Positions 1 through 8,206 of a DNA stretch of 64,000 nucleotides are shown here, one piece after another. The notes below the pieces were generated by a model. That model was not told the DNA's origin, did not search any database, and saw nothing but the letters and a program-made list of their open reading frames with translations. The stretch's first letter is position 1. The number at the start of each line of letters is the position of its first letter. A program made the translations under genes and the position numbers. Origin of the DNA: Sulfitobacter sp. (GTDB lineage Bacteria > Pseudomonadota > Alphaproteobacteria > Rhodobacterales > Rhodobacteraceae); contig JAQXCD010000051.1 of assembly GCA_029252045.1 (NCBI GenBank), positions 1 through 64,000 on the forward strand. The letters are read 5' to 3'.

Positions 1-158
1 CATCCAGAGCGCGACAAGCATGACAAACATGCCCGCAAAACCTATCCATAGGGATATATTGCAATCCGGCTGCGTCTATCGGCTGTCCGGTGGCGGCCAT
101 GACAAGGCCGTAGTGTTATCGTTAAACGGGTGTCAATTACAGCACTGGATATTTGTTA
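1..158. other. Left edge, no supported gene
   Basis: I can support no gene here. On the minus strand near the edge one frame reads a short hydrophobic stretch (FAGMFVMLVALWM), which could be the start of a membrane protein transcribed leftward out of the window, but only some 30 codons are visible and no start codon with a ribosome site is evident. The segment probably holds the promoter of the polysaccharide genes that follow. A rightward 103-codon frame from base 20 overlaps the flippase out of frame and looks non-coding. Confidence 0.3.
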
Positions 159-1394
159 ATGATTTCTACCCTTGCACCAACACGGATTGCGCAAAACCTT
201 TTTGCTTATGGCGCGTCCGAAGTTGCGGCCAAAGCCTCGCGGTTGTTGGTGGTGATCACGGTCGCACGTACGCTGGAGCTGTCCCAGATCGGGGTTGCGG
301 CAGCGGCGCTTGCGGCAGCGGATATCCTTAAGTCATTGACTAAAAACGGTGTTGGGCAGAAAATTATCGCAGCACCACAGGCCGATCTTGCCGGCACTTG
401 CGCCACCGCGCACCGGATTTTCTGGGTCTGGTGTGTCGGCCTGTTCCTTGCGCAATCGGCCATCGGCTTTGCGCTTTATGCAGGTGGGGCAAGCCTTGAG
501 GTCCTGTTGCTTATTCTGGTTCTGGCAGGTGAGTACCTGTTTATGCCTGCGGGTCTGGTTCAGACGGCCCTGGCGATGCGCGCGGGCAAATTGCGCCAGA
601 CTGCCGCAATTTCGGGCGGTCAGGTGGTTGGCGCCAATCTGCTTTCTGTTGTTTTGGCCATTTTCTGGCCCACCGCACTTGTACTGATTCTCCCCCGTTT
701 GCTGACCGCCCCTTTCTGGCTGGTTGCGATGCGCCGTTTGCACCCCTGGACGCTGGACCTGAGTGAAGGCCGCGCGCCCCTGCGCCCTTTCATCAGCTTT
801 GGTTGGGCCGTTCTGGGAGTCGAGCTGGTCAAGGCCATGCGTTTGCAGGCAGACAAGCTGATTGTGGGCACGTTGATGGGCGCCGAAGCTCTAGGTCTCT
901 ACTTCATGGCCTTCAACGCCGGTCTTGGTCTGGCAAACTCGTTCTCTACAGCTTTCTCGACGGTATTGTTCCCGCATTTGTGTGCCAGTGCCGATAAGAC
1001 CCGCGCCCTGCGTCAGAGCATCCTGCTGGCCGTCGGGCTGATCACGCCTGCGGTCGTGCTGCAAGCACTGGCCGCACCCTACTATGTGCCGGTTTTGTTC
1101 GGCGATGGCTGGGATGGCATCGAAGATATCGTAACTATTCTGTGCCTCGTCGCAATTCCGACCACTGTTTGGTCTGCCGCTGCGGGGGGGTTGCGTGCCA
1201 CTGGTCGTGTGCAGGTTGAATTCTGGTCGACGATCGGCATCACAGCGGCTCTCATGATTAACACCGTTGTGTTCGCCTCTTACGGTCTCCCTGCGGTTGC
1301 GACGGGCTATGCCATTGTTGCAACCGCAGAGATGATCGCTGCGTCTCTTCCCGCTCTTCTTACGGCCTTTGGCCCCACTCTTGTAAAGGCTTGA
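159..1394 (+). CDS. Polysaccharide/oligosaccharide flippase (Wzx-like)
   Basis: This 411-residue protein is almost wholly hydrophobic, with about 12 predicted membrane segments and the layout of the MOP/PST polysaccharide exporters. These flip undecaprenyl-linked repeat units across the inner membrane. The N-terminal region (ASEVAAKASRLLVVITVART) resembles the usual first helix of Wzx/RfbX proteins, and the core stretch with RLQADKLIVGTLMG is typical of the family. A TTG lies two codons upstream at 153, but the ATG at 159 is preferred. It ends 4 bases before the next glycosyltransferase, so the two are probably co-transcribed in a capsule, exopolysaccharide or O-antigen locus. The transported glycan cannot be told from sequence. 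Confidence 0.85.
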   Translation: MISTLAPTRIAQNLFAYGASEVAAKASRLLVVITVARTLELSQIGVAAAALAAADILKSLTKNGVGQKIIAAPQADLAGTCATAHRIFWVWCVGLFLAQSAIGFALYAGGASLEVLLLILVLAGEYLFMPAGLVQTALAMRAGKLRQTAAISGGQVVGANLLSVVLAIFWPTALVLILPRLLTAPFWLVAMRRLHPWTLDLSEGRAPLRPFISFGWAVLGVELVKAMRLQADKLIVGTLMGAEALGLYFMAFNAGLGLANSFSTAFSTVLFPHLCASADKTRALRQSILLAVGLITPAVVLQALAAPYYVPVLFGDGWDGIEDIVTILCLVAIPTTVWSAAAGGLRATGRVQVEFWSTIGITAALMINTVVFASYGLPAVATGYAIVATAEMIAASLPALLTAFGPTLVKA

Positions 1395-1398
1395 TCCT

Positions 1399-2319
1399 AT
1401 GCCCAAGTTTTCTGTTATCGTCCCTTGCTACAACGCCGAAAAGACCATTTTCGGAACACTCAGCAGCATTCAGGACCAGACGTTTACTGATATCGAGATC
1501 ATTTGCGTTGACGAAGGGTCAACAGACCGTATTTTTGTGATGCTCAATGACATTGCCCGCGGCGATCCAGGGGTGAAGGTTGTAAAGAACGCAGGCAATG
1601 GCCCAAGTGCGGCGCGTAATCTTGGCGTGATCCATCACGCAAAGGGTGATCTGGTTGCCTTTTGCGATGCCGATGATCAATGGCTGCCAGGTAAACTGGC
1701 CCAGCTTGCCGGTCTGTTCGAGAATACCACAATCGACGGTGCGTATGGTCAAATCGGCTTTTTCGAGCGTGAACCACATGATGCCGTTGCATTCTCGACT
1801 GTTCCGCAAGAGGCGCTGACGATTGATCTGCTGCTGGGGGAAAACCCTGTTTGCACCATGTCCAATGTAGCGCTGCGCCGCCGCATCTTTCTGGAGGGGG
1901 GCGGGTTTGATTGCTCCATGGTCCACAACGAAGATCTGGAATGGCTGATCCGTCTGGTGGGTGAGGGTGCCTGCATTATGGGGATGCCGCTGTTGCAGAC
2001 GTGGTACCGTACCAGCGTCGGTGGGTTGTCCACGGATCTGACCGCCATGATGGCCGGCCGCATGCGCGCGGTACAGTCTGCGGCCCGTTACGGCGTTGCC
2101 CCCAGCGGCCAGAGCCACGCGATATTCCAACGCTATCTTGCCCGCCGCGCCCTGCGCGTGAGTGCTGTGCGTACCGAGGCGCTGCGCCATGCGGTTCGCG
2201 GCCTGTGGCATAGCCCGATCGGTTTTTTGCTGCCGCTTCATCGCGGTGCGCTGACATTTATCGGGGCGCTGGCTGTGACTGCGCTGCCCCGCACCCTGAG
2301 CCGTTCTTTGTTTTCCTGA
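1399..2319 (+). CDS. Glycosyltransferase family 2
   Basis: The 306-residue protein begins with the GT-A fold signature FSVIVPCYNAEKTI. The nucleotide-binding loop VDEGSTD is at residues 38-43 (usually VDDGSTD), and the metal-binding DXD-type motif CDADD is near residues 89-93. A W-rich acceptor region with NEDLEWLIRL follows at about residues 180-190, matching the usual ED motif of inverting GT2 enzymes. The C-terminal 60 residues are basic and hydrophobic and may contact the membrane. It should transfer a sugar from a nucleotide donor to a lipid-linked glycan. Its overall plan resembles the next, broken gene, so the two may be old duplicates. Donor and acceptor are unknown. Confidence 0.88.
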   Translation: MPKFSVIVPCYNAEKTIFGTLSSIQDQTFTDIEIICVDEGSTDRIFVMLNDIARGDPGVKVVKNAGNGPSAARNLGVIHHAKGDLVAFCDADDQWLPGKLAQLAGLFENTTIDGAYGQIGFFEREPHDAVAFSTVPQEALTIDLLLGENPVCTMSNVALRRRIFLEGGGFDCSMVHNEDLEWLIRLVGEGACIMGMPLLQTWYRTSVGGLSTDLTAMMAGRMRAVQSAARYGVAPSGQSHAIFQRYLARRALRVSAVRTEALRHAVRGLWHSPIGFLLPLHRGALTFIGALAVTALPRTLSRSLFS

Positions 2320-2340
2320 TTTTGACGAGAGTTTTTTACT

Positions 2341-3336
2341 ATGTATTTTGCATCAATTATTGTTCCTGCCTATAACGTTGCCGCAACAATGGAAGAGACG
2401 CTTGATGCGCTTCTGGCGCAGACTTACGAGAATTTCGATATCATCATTGTTGATGACGGTTCCAGCGACGACACCAATGATATTGCCACGCGCTATGCGC
2501 TGGACCCTCGGGTCCGTTTGATCCGCCAGACGAACCGTGGTCTGGCCGGTGCGCGCAATACCGGCATTCTGGCTGCGCAGGGCGATATTGTCGGGTTTTG
2601 TGATGCAGATGACATCTGGGTGCCGGAAAAGCTGGCGCGTCATGCGGCCCATCTGGCGGCAAAACCGCAGGTCGGGATCAGCTATTCCGGCTCGGCCCTG
2701 ATGAACGACGCGGGCCAGCTGACCGGACAGGCGCAACGCCCCAAGCTGACAGGTGTCACCGCGGCAGGTATTTTCAAGCGTAATCCCATCGGCAACGGTT
2801 AGGCTGTGGTGATCCGGCGTGCTGTACTGGAGGAGATTGCCTATCAGCCCCGTCAGGACCCCGCCCGCGACTGGTATTTCGACGAGACATTTCGCCAATC
2901 AGAAGACATTGAGTGCTGGATGCGCATCGCGCTGACAACACGTTGGGCTTTTGAAGGTGTGGCAGGCCTGTTGACGCAGTACCGGATCAGCACGGGCGGT
3001 TTGTCGGCGGCGACAGACAAGCAGTTGGCAGCATGGGAGCGGATGGTGGAGAAACTGACCCCGCTGAACCCGGCGTTCTTTGAGGTGAAGACGCCTGTGG
3101 CACGCGCCTATCAGCTGCGCTATTTGTGCCGCCGCGGTATCAGTGACATGGATGCCAACCGTGCATATACCCTTAGCAAGGAATAGATGGCGCAGTCGCG
3201 TGTGCCGCTGATGGAAGAGCCGGTGAAATCTGTTGTTACACTTGCTGCCGCGGCGTTTCTGTCGCTGGTCGGCCCTGCAACCCTTGCGCGGGTGATGGAG
3301 GTTGCGCGCCGCGCCCGCACCCTGCGGGCCGCCTGA
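2341..3336 (+). pseudogene. GT2 glycosyltransferase broken by two in-frame TAG codons
   Basis: One reading frame runs from the ATG at 2341 to TGA at 3334-3336 (331 codons) and is interrupted only by TAG at 2800-2802 and TAG at 3184-3186. The first part has a complete GT2 N-terminus: FASIIVPAYNVA, IIVDDGSSDD near residue 35, and CDADD near residues 88-91. After the first stop, reading continues with AVVIRR, EDIECWMRIAL and a C-terminal hydrophobic segment, as expected of an intact enzyme. The first TAG sits where homologues usually have a small residue (NPIGNG-x-AVVIRR), so TCG to TAG is a plausible origin. The downstream GT4 start overlaps the final TGA (TGATG), showing that the full frame was once the operon unit. 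A truncated 153-residue product would lack the acceptor-binding half. Sequencing error has not been excluded. Confidence 0.85.
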
Positions 3337-4325
3337 TGCAGCGCCCTACTGTTTTACATCTGATCGATGATACCACTGCCGGCGGTGTGATGCGGGTGCT
3401 GGATCACATCCGTACGGCGCCTGCGATGGCCACCTTTGCAGATCACCACATCCAGCCGGTTCAGCGTAACAAGATCACGCTGCCGCGTCTTGAAGCTGAT
3501 GTGATTGTGTCCCATCTGGCCATCAGCTGGCGTGCCTTGCCGATGCTGCTGGCTCTGCGTTTGCGTCATCCCAAAGTGTCGCTGGTCCATGTCGAGCACA
3601 GCTATACGGAGGCATTTGTCGCCCTGAACGTGCGCAAAAAGGGCCGCTTTGCGACGCTGCTGCGGATGGCATACGGATTATTCGACCGCGTCGTTGCGGT
3701 GAGTGAGGCGCAGGGCAAATGGCTGGTGAACAGTGGTGCGGTCAAGGCGCGCGCCCTTTGCGTGATCCGGTCCTGTGTGGACTTGTCCGCCTTTCGCGGG
3801 CTGGCCGCCCCTGCGCCACAGGTGCGGGTCATTGGCGCCATCGGGCGGTTGGACCGGCAAAAGGGTTTTGACACGCTGATCGAGGCGTTCCGCCAAACCC
3901 GCAACCCTAATGTGGCACTGCATATCTATGGCGAAGGTGAAGAGGGTCTGGCGCTCAGCGCGCTTGCCGAAGGTGATCCGCGTATCCAGTTCATGGGGTT
4001 TGTCGATCCGCTGGTTGCGATGGCAAATGTCGATGCGGTTGTGATGCCCTCGCGCTGGGAGGCCTACGGCCTTGTTGCGATCGAGGCACTGGCCGCCCGG
4101 CGCAAATTGCTGGTGGCCGATATTGACGGGCTGCGCGATCACATCGCTTACGGCGCTCAAGCGGTTCAGGATCAAAGTGTTGCGGCGTGGAAAAACGAGA
4201 TCGAGAATCTGCTGGCGCAGGGCCCTGCGGATACGCCTGCCAGCGCCGCGCGTGCGGATAGCTTCGAGGCAGAGTTTGCCAAAAGCTGGCAGGAAATGCT
4301 GGCAGGTTTGAACACTCACCGCTGA
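3336..4325 (+). CDS. Glycosyltransferase family 4 (GT-B fold)
   Basis: This 329-residue protein has the two Rossmann halves of GT-B enzymes. The N-terminal half starts TVLHLIDDTTAGGVMRVL, a glycine-rich loop after the first strand. The C-terminal half begins GAIGRLDRQKGFDTLIEAF at about residue 170. The donor-binding E-x7-E motif lies in PSRWEAYGLVAIEALA near residues 235-250. Such retaining enzymes add hexoses in exopolysaccharide, capsule or LPS assembly. The start codon overlaps the stop of the preceding broken GT2 frame (TGATG), so translation may have depended on coupling with it. If the upstream gene is truly dead, expression of this gene may be reduced. Confidence 0.88.
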   Translation: MQRPTVLHLIDDTTAGGVMRVLDHIRTAPAMATFADHHIQPVQRNKITLPRLEADVIVSHLAISWRALPMLLALRLRHPKVSLVHVEHSYTEAFVALNVRKKGRFATLLRMAYGLFDRVVAVSEAQGKWLVNSGAVKARALCVIRSCVDLSAFRGLAAPAPQVRVIGAIGRLDRQKGFDTLIEAFRQTRNPNVALHIYGEGEEGLALSALAEGDPRIQFMGFVDPLVAMANVDAVVMPSRWEAYGLVAIEALAARRKLLVADIDGLRDHIAYGAQAVQDQSVAAWKNEIENLLAQGPADTPASAARADSFEAEFAKSWQEMLAGLNTHR

Positions 4326-4425
4326 CCTTTGCCTCAGCTGCGCGAGCGTGTATTGCATTGCCTTGACTGACTGTGATCCCTTCACAGCAGATTAGGCTGT
4401 TTTCATCCGCACAAGGACGCGCACC

Positions 4426-5265
4426 ATGGCACAGATTCCTGACATCTCCACCTGGGTCGGGCAGACCGAAACGCGGACAGACCATCTGACGCTGCAACCT
4501 GCGCAATTTATGCAGGCCACGCTGGGCCGTGACGTCGATCTTGTGGCAGGGGATATGTTGCCGCCACTGTGGCACTGGATGTATTTTCTGGAGGCCCGTC
4601 CGCTGGGGCAGTTGGGCCGTGACGGCCACCCGAAGCGCGGTGGGTTTCTGCCGCCTGTGGCCTTGCCACGGCGTATGTGGGCGGGGGGGCGGTTTACCTT
4701 TTCAGCGCCGCTGATCCTTGGGGCGGATGTGCGCAAGGTTTCGACCATTGATAAGGTGTCCGAGAAAGAAGGCCGCACGGGTCGTCTGTGTTTTGTCACT
4801 GTCCGCCACGATATCTACCGTGGAGATGTGTTGGCGCTCAGCGAAGAACATGACATCGCCTACCGTGAAGACCCATCCCCCGATGCACCCAGCCCTGTGC
4901 CGCAACCCGCGCCGGACACGGCCGATTGGTCGGAGGAAATCACCCCTTCGCAGGTGCAGCTGTTCCGCTACTCCGCGCTGACATTCAACGGGCACCGCAT
5001 ACATTATGACGTCGACTATGCCCGCGAGGTTGAAGGCTATGACGGGTTGGTGTTCCATGGTCCGCTGACAGCGACGTTGTTGCTTGATCTGGGGCTTCGC
5101 AAGTTGGGTGTGACGCTGCCCAAGTCGTTTGATTTCAGGGCGCTGGCCCCGATCGCGGGCGCCGCGCCGTTCTTCATCGAAGGGCGCGTTACTGCCACGG
5201 GTGCGGACCTCTGGGCACGGCGGAGCGATGGTGCTTTGGCCATGCGGGCAACCGTAGAAGCCTAA
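4426..5265 (+). CDS. Double hot-dog dehydratase (mesaconyl-C4-CoA hydratase/HTD2-like)
   Basis: The 279-residue protein has a FAS1-type N-terminal dehydratase domain (about residues 1-135, with MLPPLWHWMYF). A C-terminal MaoC-like hot-dog domain (about 150-279) contains the hydratase motif FNGHRIHYDVDYAREVEGY and the catalytic-type Asp and His. This arrangement is shared by mesaconyl-C4-CoA hydratase, itaconyl-CoA hydratase and fungal HTD2. Roseobacters commonly carry such a gene, often for dicarboxylyl-CoA metabolism. It stands alone between the polysaccharide locus and the TonB cluster, with no neighbouring CoA-transferase or lyase to fix the substrate. The family call is secure and the substrate is not. 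ATG at 4426 is the only good start. Confidence 0.78.
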   Translation: MAQIPDISTWVGQTETRTDHLTLQPAQFMQATLGRDVDLVAGDMLPPLWHWMYFLEARPLGQLGRDGHPKRGGFLPPVALPRRMWAGGRFTFSAPLILGADVRKVSTIDKVSEKEGRTGRLCFVTVRHDIYRGDVLALSEEHDIAYREDPSPDAPSPVPQPAPDTADWSEEITPSQVQLFRYSALTFNGHRIHYDVDYAREVEGYDGLVFHGPLTATLLLDLGLRKLGVTLPKSFDFRALAPIAGAAPFFIEGRVTATGADLWARRSDGALAMRATVEA

Positions 5266-5403
5266 GCCGCACGCCGTTCCAGTTGGCCTCACCGACCCTT
5301 TCAGGTCGCCTTGGCCTGATTGCATGTCGCACGCGGGGTTGTTACTTGGGGCCGGAAGATAAATGCTGTCACCACAAACACCTCTGCCAAGGTCAGGACT
5401 CCC

Positions 5404-5835
5404 ATGCCACGCATTATTTCCCTTTTTTGGGCCACGACGATGGTCCTTGCTGCGCAAGTCGCCACCGCGCAGGAAACCGATATTTCGGGCCGCATTTCGG
5501 TCGAGTTGAACGCGGCGGAAACCACTGAGCAGGGCTGCAAGCTGACGTTTCTTATCACCAACGGTCTTAAAGCGGCTGTTGATAAGGCTGTCTATGAGGC
5601 GGTGTTGTTTGATATGGCCGGGCAGGTGGACAGGCTGACCCTTTTTGATTTCGGAGCGCTGCCCGCCGCGCGCCCGAGGGTGCGGCAGTTTGTGATCCCC
5701 GAGACCAGCTGTGAAGCGCTGGGGCGGGTTTTGTTTAACGGCGCCAGCACCTGCGAGGGCGCGGGCATTACACAGCAGACCTGCGAGACGGGCCTGCTGC
5801 CCTCGTCGCGTACCCGCATCGAGGTGCTGGGCTGA
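5404..5835 (+). CDS. Secreted four-cysteine protein of the TonB cluster
   Basis: I do not recognise a named family with certainty. The 143-residue product has a Sec signal peptide (PRIISLFWATTMVLAAQVAT, cleavage near TAQ-ETD) and a mature domain of about 120 residues with four cysteines (EQGCKL, ETSCEA, ASTCEG, QQTCET) that could form two disulfides in the periplasm. A longer frame reaches back to 5320, but the ATG at 5404 starts the signal peptide. The TGA stop overlaps the ExbB start (TGATG), so it is translationally coupled to the energy-transduction genes. The context suggests a periplasmic accessory or adaptor of that TonB machine; this is inference. Confidence 0.72.
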   Translation: MPRIISLFWATTMVLAAQVATAQETDISGRISVELNAAETTEQGCKLTFLITNGLKAAVDKAVYEAVLFDMAGQVDRLTLFDFGALPAARPRVRQFVIPETSCEALGRVLFNGASTCEGAGITQQTCETGLLPSSRTRIEVLG

Positions 5836-6485
5836 TGGACAATGTGTTTGGGCCGTTTCGCCAGATTGCCGAGACTGGCGGGCCGGTTGTGGTTGTTTTA
5901 ATGTGTGTTGCTGTGCTGACGCTGGCGGTCGCGATTTACAAAGTCTGGCAGTTCTGGATGGCGGCTGTTGGACGCCATAACGCGCTGTCGTTGGCTGTTG
6001 CGGCCTGGGATAGCGGCGATCACGGGGCTGCACGCGCCGCGCTTGCGCGCTCGAACAGCTATCTGGCGCCCGTTGTGGAAATGGCCATGTCGGCCCCTGC
6101 GGGGGGGGCCGCGCGGCTTCAGGCCGAAGCGGAGACGCGGTTTGCCAAGCTGGAACAGGGGTTTCGGCTGCTCGATTCGGTGGCGCAGCTAGCGCCGCTA
6201 CTGGGGCTGTTCGGCACTGTTCTGGGGATGATCGAGGCCTTTCAATCCATGCAAGCGGCGGGATCACAGGTGGACCCGTCCATTCTGGCGGGGGGCATCT
6301 GGGTTGCACTGCTGACAACGGCGGTCGGGCTGGTGGTGGCAATGCCCACGGCGCTGGTTCTCAGCTGGTTCGAGCAGCGGATGGAGGCAGAGCGGGTGAT
6401 TGCAGACAAGGCGATCCTGACGGTTCTGCATCCGGCCGTTGCGGGAAGCAGTCCGCAGCCAGACAGCACATCCGCCCGTGGCTAG
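5835..6485 (+). CDS. exbB: ExbB/MotA/TolQ proton channel protein
   Basis: The 216-residue protein has three membrane segments in the ExbB order: one near residues 17-37, then after a cytoplasmic domain two more at about 115-135 and 155-178. The conserved stretch LAPLLGLFGTVLGMIEAF and the helix GIWVALLTTAVGLVVAMP are diagnostic of the MotA/TolQ/ExbB family. With ExbD it forms a proton-driven motor in the inner membrane that energises TonB. It is coupled to the gene before it (TGATG) and overlaps the following exbD. The position immediately before two exbD genes and a tonB favours ExbB over TolQ or MotA. Confidence 0.92.
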   Translation: MDNVFGPFRQIAETGGPVVVVLMCVAVLTLAVAIYKVWQFWMAAVGRHNALSLAVAAWDSGDHGAARAALARSNSYLAPVVEMAMSAPAGGAARLQAEAETRFAKLEQGFRLLDSVAQLAPLLGLFGTVLGMIEAFQSMQAAGSQVDPSILAGGIWVALLTTAVGLVVAMPTALVLSWFEQRMEAERVIADKAILTVLHPAVAGSSPQPDSTSARG

Positions 6486-6855
6486 GCCACGCAACAGGCG
6501 GCGGCGTTTGTCGATGACCTCGCTCATCGACGTGATCTTCCTGCTGCTGCTGTTTTTCATGCTGACCTCTACTTTCTCCAAATTCGCCGAGGTCGAATTG
6601 GCGGCGGCAGGTGCCGGTCCTGCGGTTCCCGGTGATACCAAGCCGCTGTTTTTGCAGCTGGGTGTGGATACTCTGCGCCTGAATGGTGAGGATGTGACGC
6701 TGGCCGGTTTGGGGGCTTCGCCTTTGGGGCAGGCGGCAGAAGGCACGGTTTTGCTTGTATCGCTCGGCGCGCAGGTGGATGCGCAGCGGCTGATAGATCT
6801 GCTGGTGGCACTGCGCGGCTTGCCCCAACTCAACGTTTCGGTTCTGGGAGGGTAG
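6478..6855 (+). CDS. exbD: ExbD/TolR biopolymer transport protein (first copy)
   Basis: This is a 125-residue single-pass inner-membrane protein. The basic N-terminus (RPRNRRRRL) is followed by MTSLIDVIFLLLLFFMLTST, whose Asp is the conserved proton-carrying residue of ExbD/TolR. A periplasmic domain of about 85 residues completes it. I chose the GTG at 6478 because it lies just before the basic N-terminus and overlaps the exbB stop by 8 bases; a TTG further upstream at 6439 would add 13 residues lying inside exbB. It would join ExbB in the stator-like motor. Two different ExbD proteins in tandem suggest a heteromeric complex, as in some TonB2-type systems. Confidence 0.9.
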   Translation: MARPRNRRRRLSMTSLIDVIFLLLLFFMLTSTFSKFAEVELAAAGAGPAVPGDTKPLFLQLGVDTLRLNGEDVTLAGLGASPLGQAAEGTVLLVSLGAQVDAQRLIDLLVALRGLPQLNVSVLGG

Positions 6856-6858
6856 GGG

Positions 6859-7248
6859 ATGCGCCGTCTCGCCAAGCCCAAATCCCAACGCGAACCGACA
6901 ATCGCCCTGATCAACATCGTGTTTCTGATGCTGGTGTTCTTTATGGTGGCGGGTACGCTGACCCGCGCGATGGACCCTGCGCTGACGCTGGTCGAGACCC
7001 GCACACTGGAGGGGAACGCACCGCCAGATGCGCTGGTTGTTTATCCCGACGGGCGGATTGCGTTTGAAGGTGTAGCCCAAAGTGATACGGCGACTTTTGT
7101 TGCGGGCCTGTCAGAGGTAGACCGCGAAGTTGTGCGCGTGGTGCCCGACCGCGCCCTGCCTGCGGCGACGTTGGTGGCATTGACGCGCGATTTGCGCGCC
7201 GCGGGTGTGCTGCGGGTGATGCTGGTCACACAGCGGGCGCTGCAATGA
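6859..7248 (+). CDS. exbD: ExbD/TolR biopolymer transport protein (second copy)
   Basis: The 129-residue protein has a short cytoplasmic basic tail (RRLAKPKSQREPT) and one membrane helix (IALINIVFLMLVFFMVAGT), followed by a periplasmic domain. The conserved proton-relay Asp of ExbD (seen as LIDVIF in the neighbour) is replaced by Asn here (LINIVF). That substitution would make this copy unlikely to carry protons itself. It follows the first exbD by 3 bases and overlaps the tonB start by 4 bases (ATGATG region at 7245). A division of labour between the two ExbD proteins is my inference from that residue. Confidence 0.88.
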   Translation: MRRLAKPKSQREPTIALINIVFLMLVFFMVAGTLTRAMDPALTLVETRTLEGNAPPDALVVYPDGRIAFEGVAQSDTATFVAGLSEVDREVVRVVPDRALPAATLVALTRDLRAAGVLRVMLVTQRALQ

Positions 7249-8168
7249 TGCGCGTGACCGTCGCCAAAGTTGTGTCGCTGCTGGTGTCTGTCGCCGTTGT
7301 CGCCGGTGCGGCGCATTTCGTCATGCCGCGCGCGGTGGTGGAAATTGCGGGCGGCGGGCCGGAAGTCGAGGCGCGCATGGGGTCGCGGTTTGAGGATATG
7401 GCGGATGGCACGCTGTCGGCGTTGAATGCGACCGAGGTATTGGAACCTGTTGCACAGGCAGAGCCTGCCGAGGTTCTCCCGGCCGTTCCCGCAGCTGTTC
7501 TTGCCCCTGCCGTTGAACAGCCAATTGCACCCGCTGATGTGCTGCCAACCCCTGCGGTTTCCGCCCCGACCCCCCTTGCCGCAGCGCCGCTGCCAGCTGT
7601 GCCAGCCTTGGCCGTGCAGCCCGCACCGCAGGCAATTGTGGCGGCAGAGCCGGAAAGCGATGCGCCCGCACTCTCCAGACGTCCGGCGCAGAAAAACCCT
7701 GAACTGGCTGAAAAGGTTTCAAAAAGACAAGAGCAGGAGCAGGCAGCGCGTGCACAAAAACGGGCCGCCGAGTGGGTAACAGCAAGCAAAGCCCCTAAAG
7801 GCAACGCACAACGTAACAACACCAAAGGATCGCAAAGCGGCAGCAACAAAAAGGCCAAAGCGACCCAATCCGGCAAAACTGCAAAGCCTGCCGCGCAAGC
7901 CGGCAATGCGGCTGTCAGCAATTACCCCGGACAGGTGATGCGGCGGATTTCGCGGGTGGGGAAACCGCGCATTCGCGCCAAAGGCACAGCGGTGATTTCC
8001 TTTTCCGTCTCGTCAGGCGGGGGGCTGGCCAGCGTTTCTGTGTCGCGCAGTTCCGGCTCGGCGGCGTTGGACCGTGCGGCTGTCGGGATGATCCGCAAAG
8101 CCGCGCCGTTTCCGCGCCCGCCCGCAGGGGCGCAGCGGCGGTTTACGATCCGCATAAAAGGCCAGTAG
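7245..8168 (+). CDS. tonB: TonB energy-transducing protein
   Basis: The 307-residue protein has an N-terminal membrane anchor (about residues 5-27). A long Pro/Ala-rich and then Lys/Gln-rich linker (about 60-225) spans the periplasm. The C-terminal TonB domain (about 228-307) starts YPGQVMRRISRVGKP and contains GTAVISFSVSSGGGL and ALDRAAVGMIRKAAPFP, matching the TonB C-terminal fold. TonB contacts outer-membrane receptors for siderophores, haem, cobalamin or other large ligands. No TonB-dependent receptor is encoded nearby, so the ligand is unknown. It is the last gene of the cluster, ending in TAG, and faces the convergent pcaG. Confidence 0.9.
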   Translation: MMRVTVAKVVSLLVSVAVVAGAAHFVMPRAVVEIAGGGPEVEARMGSRFEDMADGTLSALNATEVLEPVAQAEPAEVLPAVPAAVLAPAVEQPIAPADVLPTPAVSAPTPLAAAPLPAVPALAVQPAPQAIVAAEPESDAPALSRRPAQKNPELAEKVSKRQEQEQAARAQKRAAEWVTASKAPKGNAQRNNTKGSQSGSNKKAKATQSGKTAKPAAQAGNAAVSNYPGQVMRRISRVGKPRIRAKGTAVISFSVSSGGGLASVSVSRSSGSAALDRAAVGMIRKAAPFPRPPAGAQRRFTIRIKGQ

Positions 8169-8206
8169 TTTAGGGGCGGCGACCTGAGCCGCCGCCCTCA
8201 AGCCTT

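Noticed and set aside
20-331. Rightward 103-codon ORF at the left edge
   Set aside because: It overlaps the flippase out of frame, is rich in Cys and Gly in a way typical of non-coding GC-rich frames, and has no family features.
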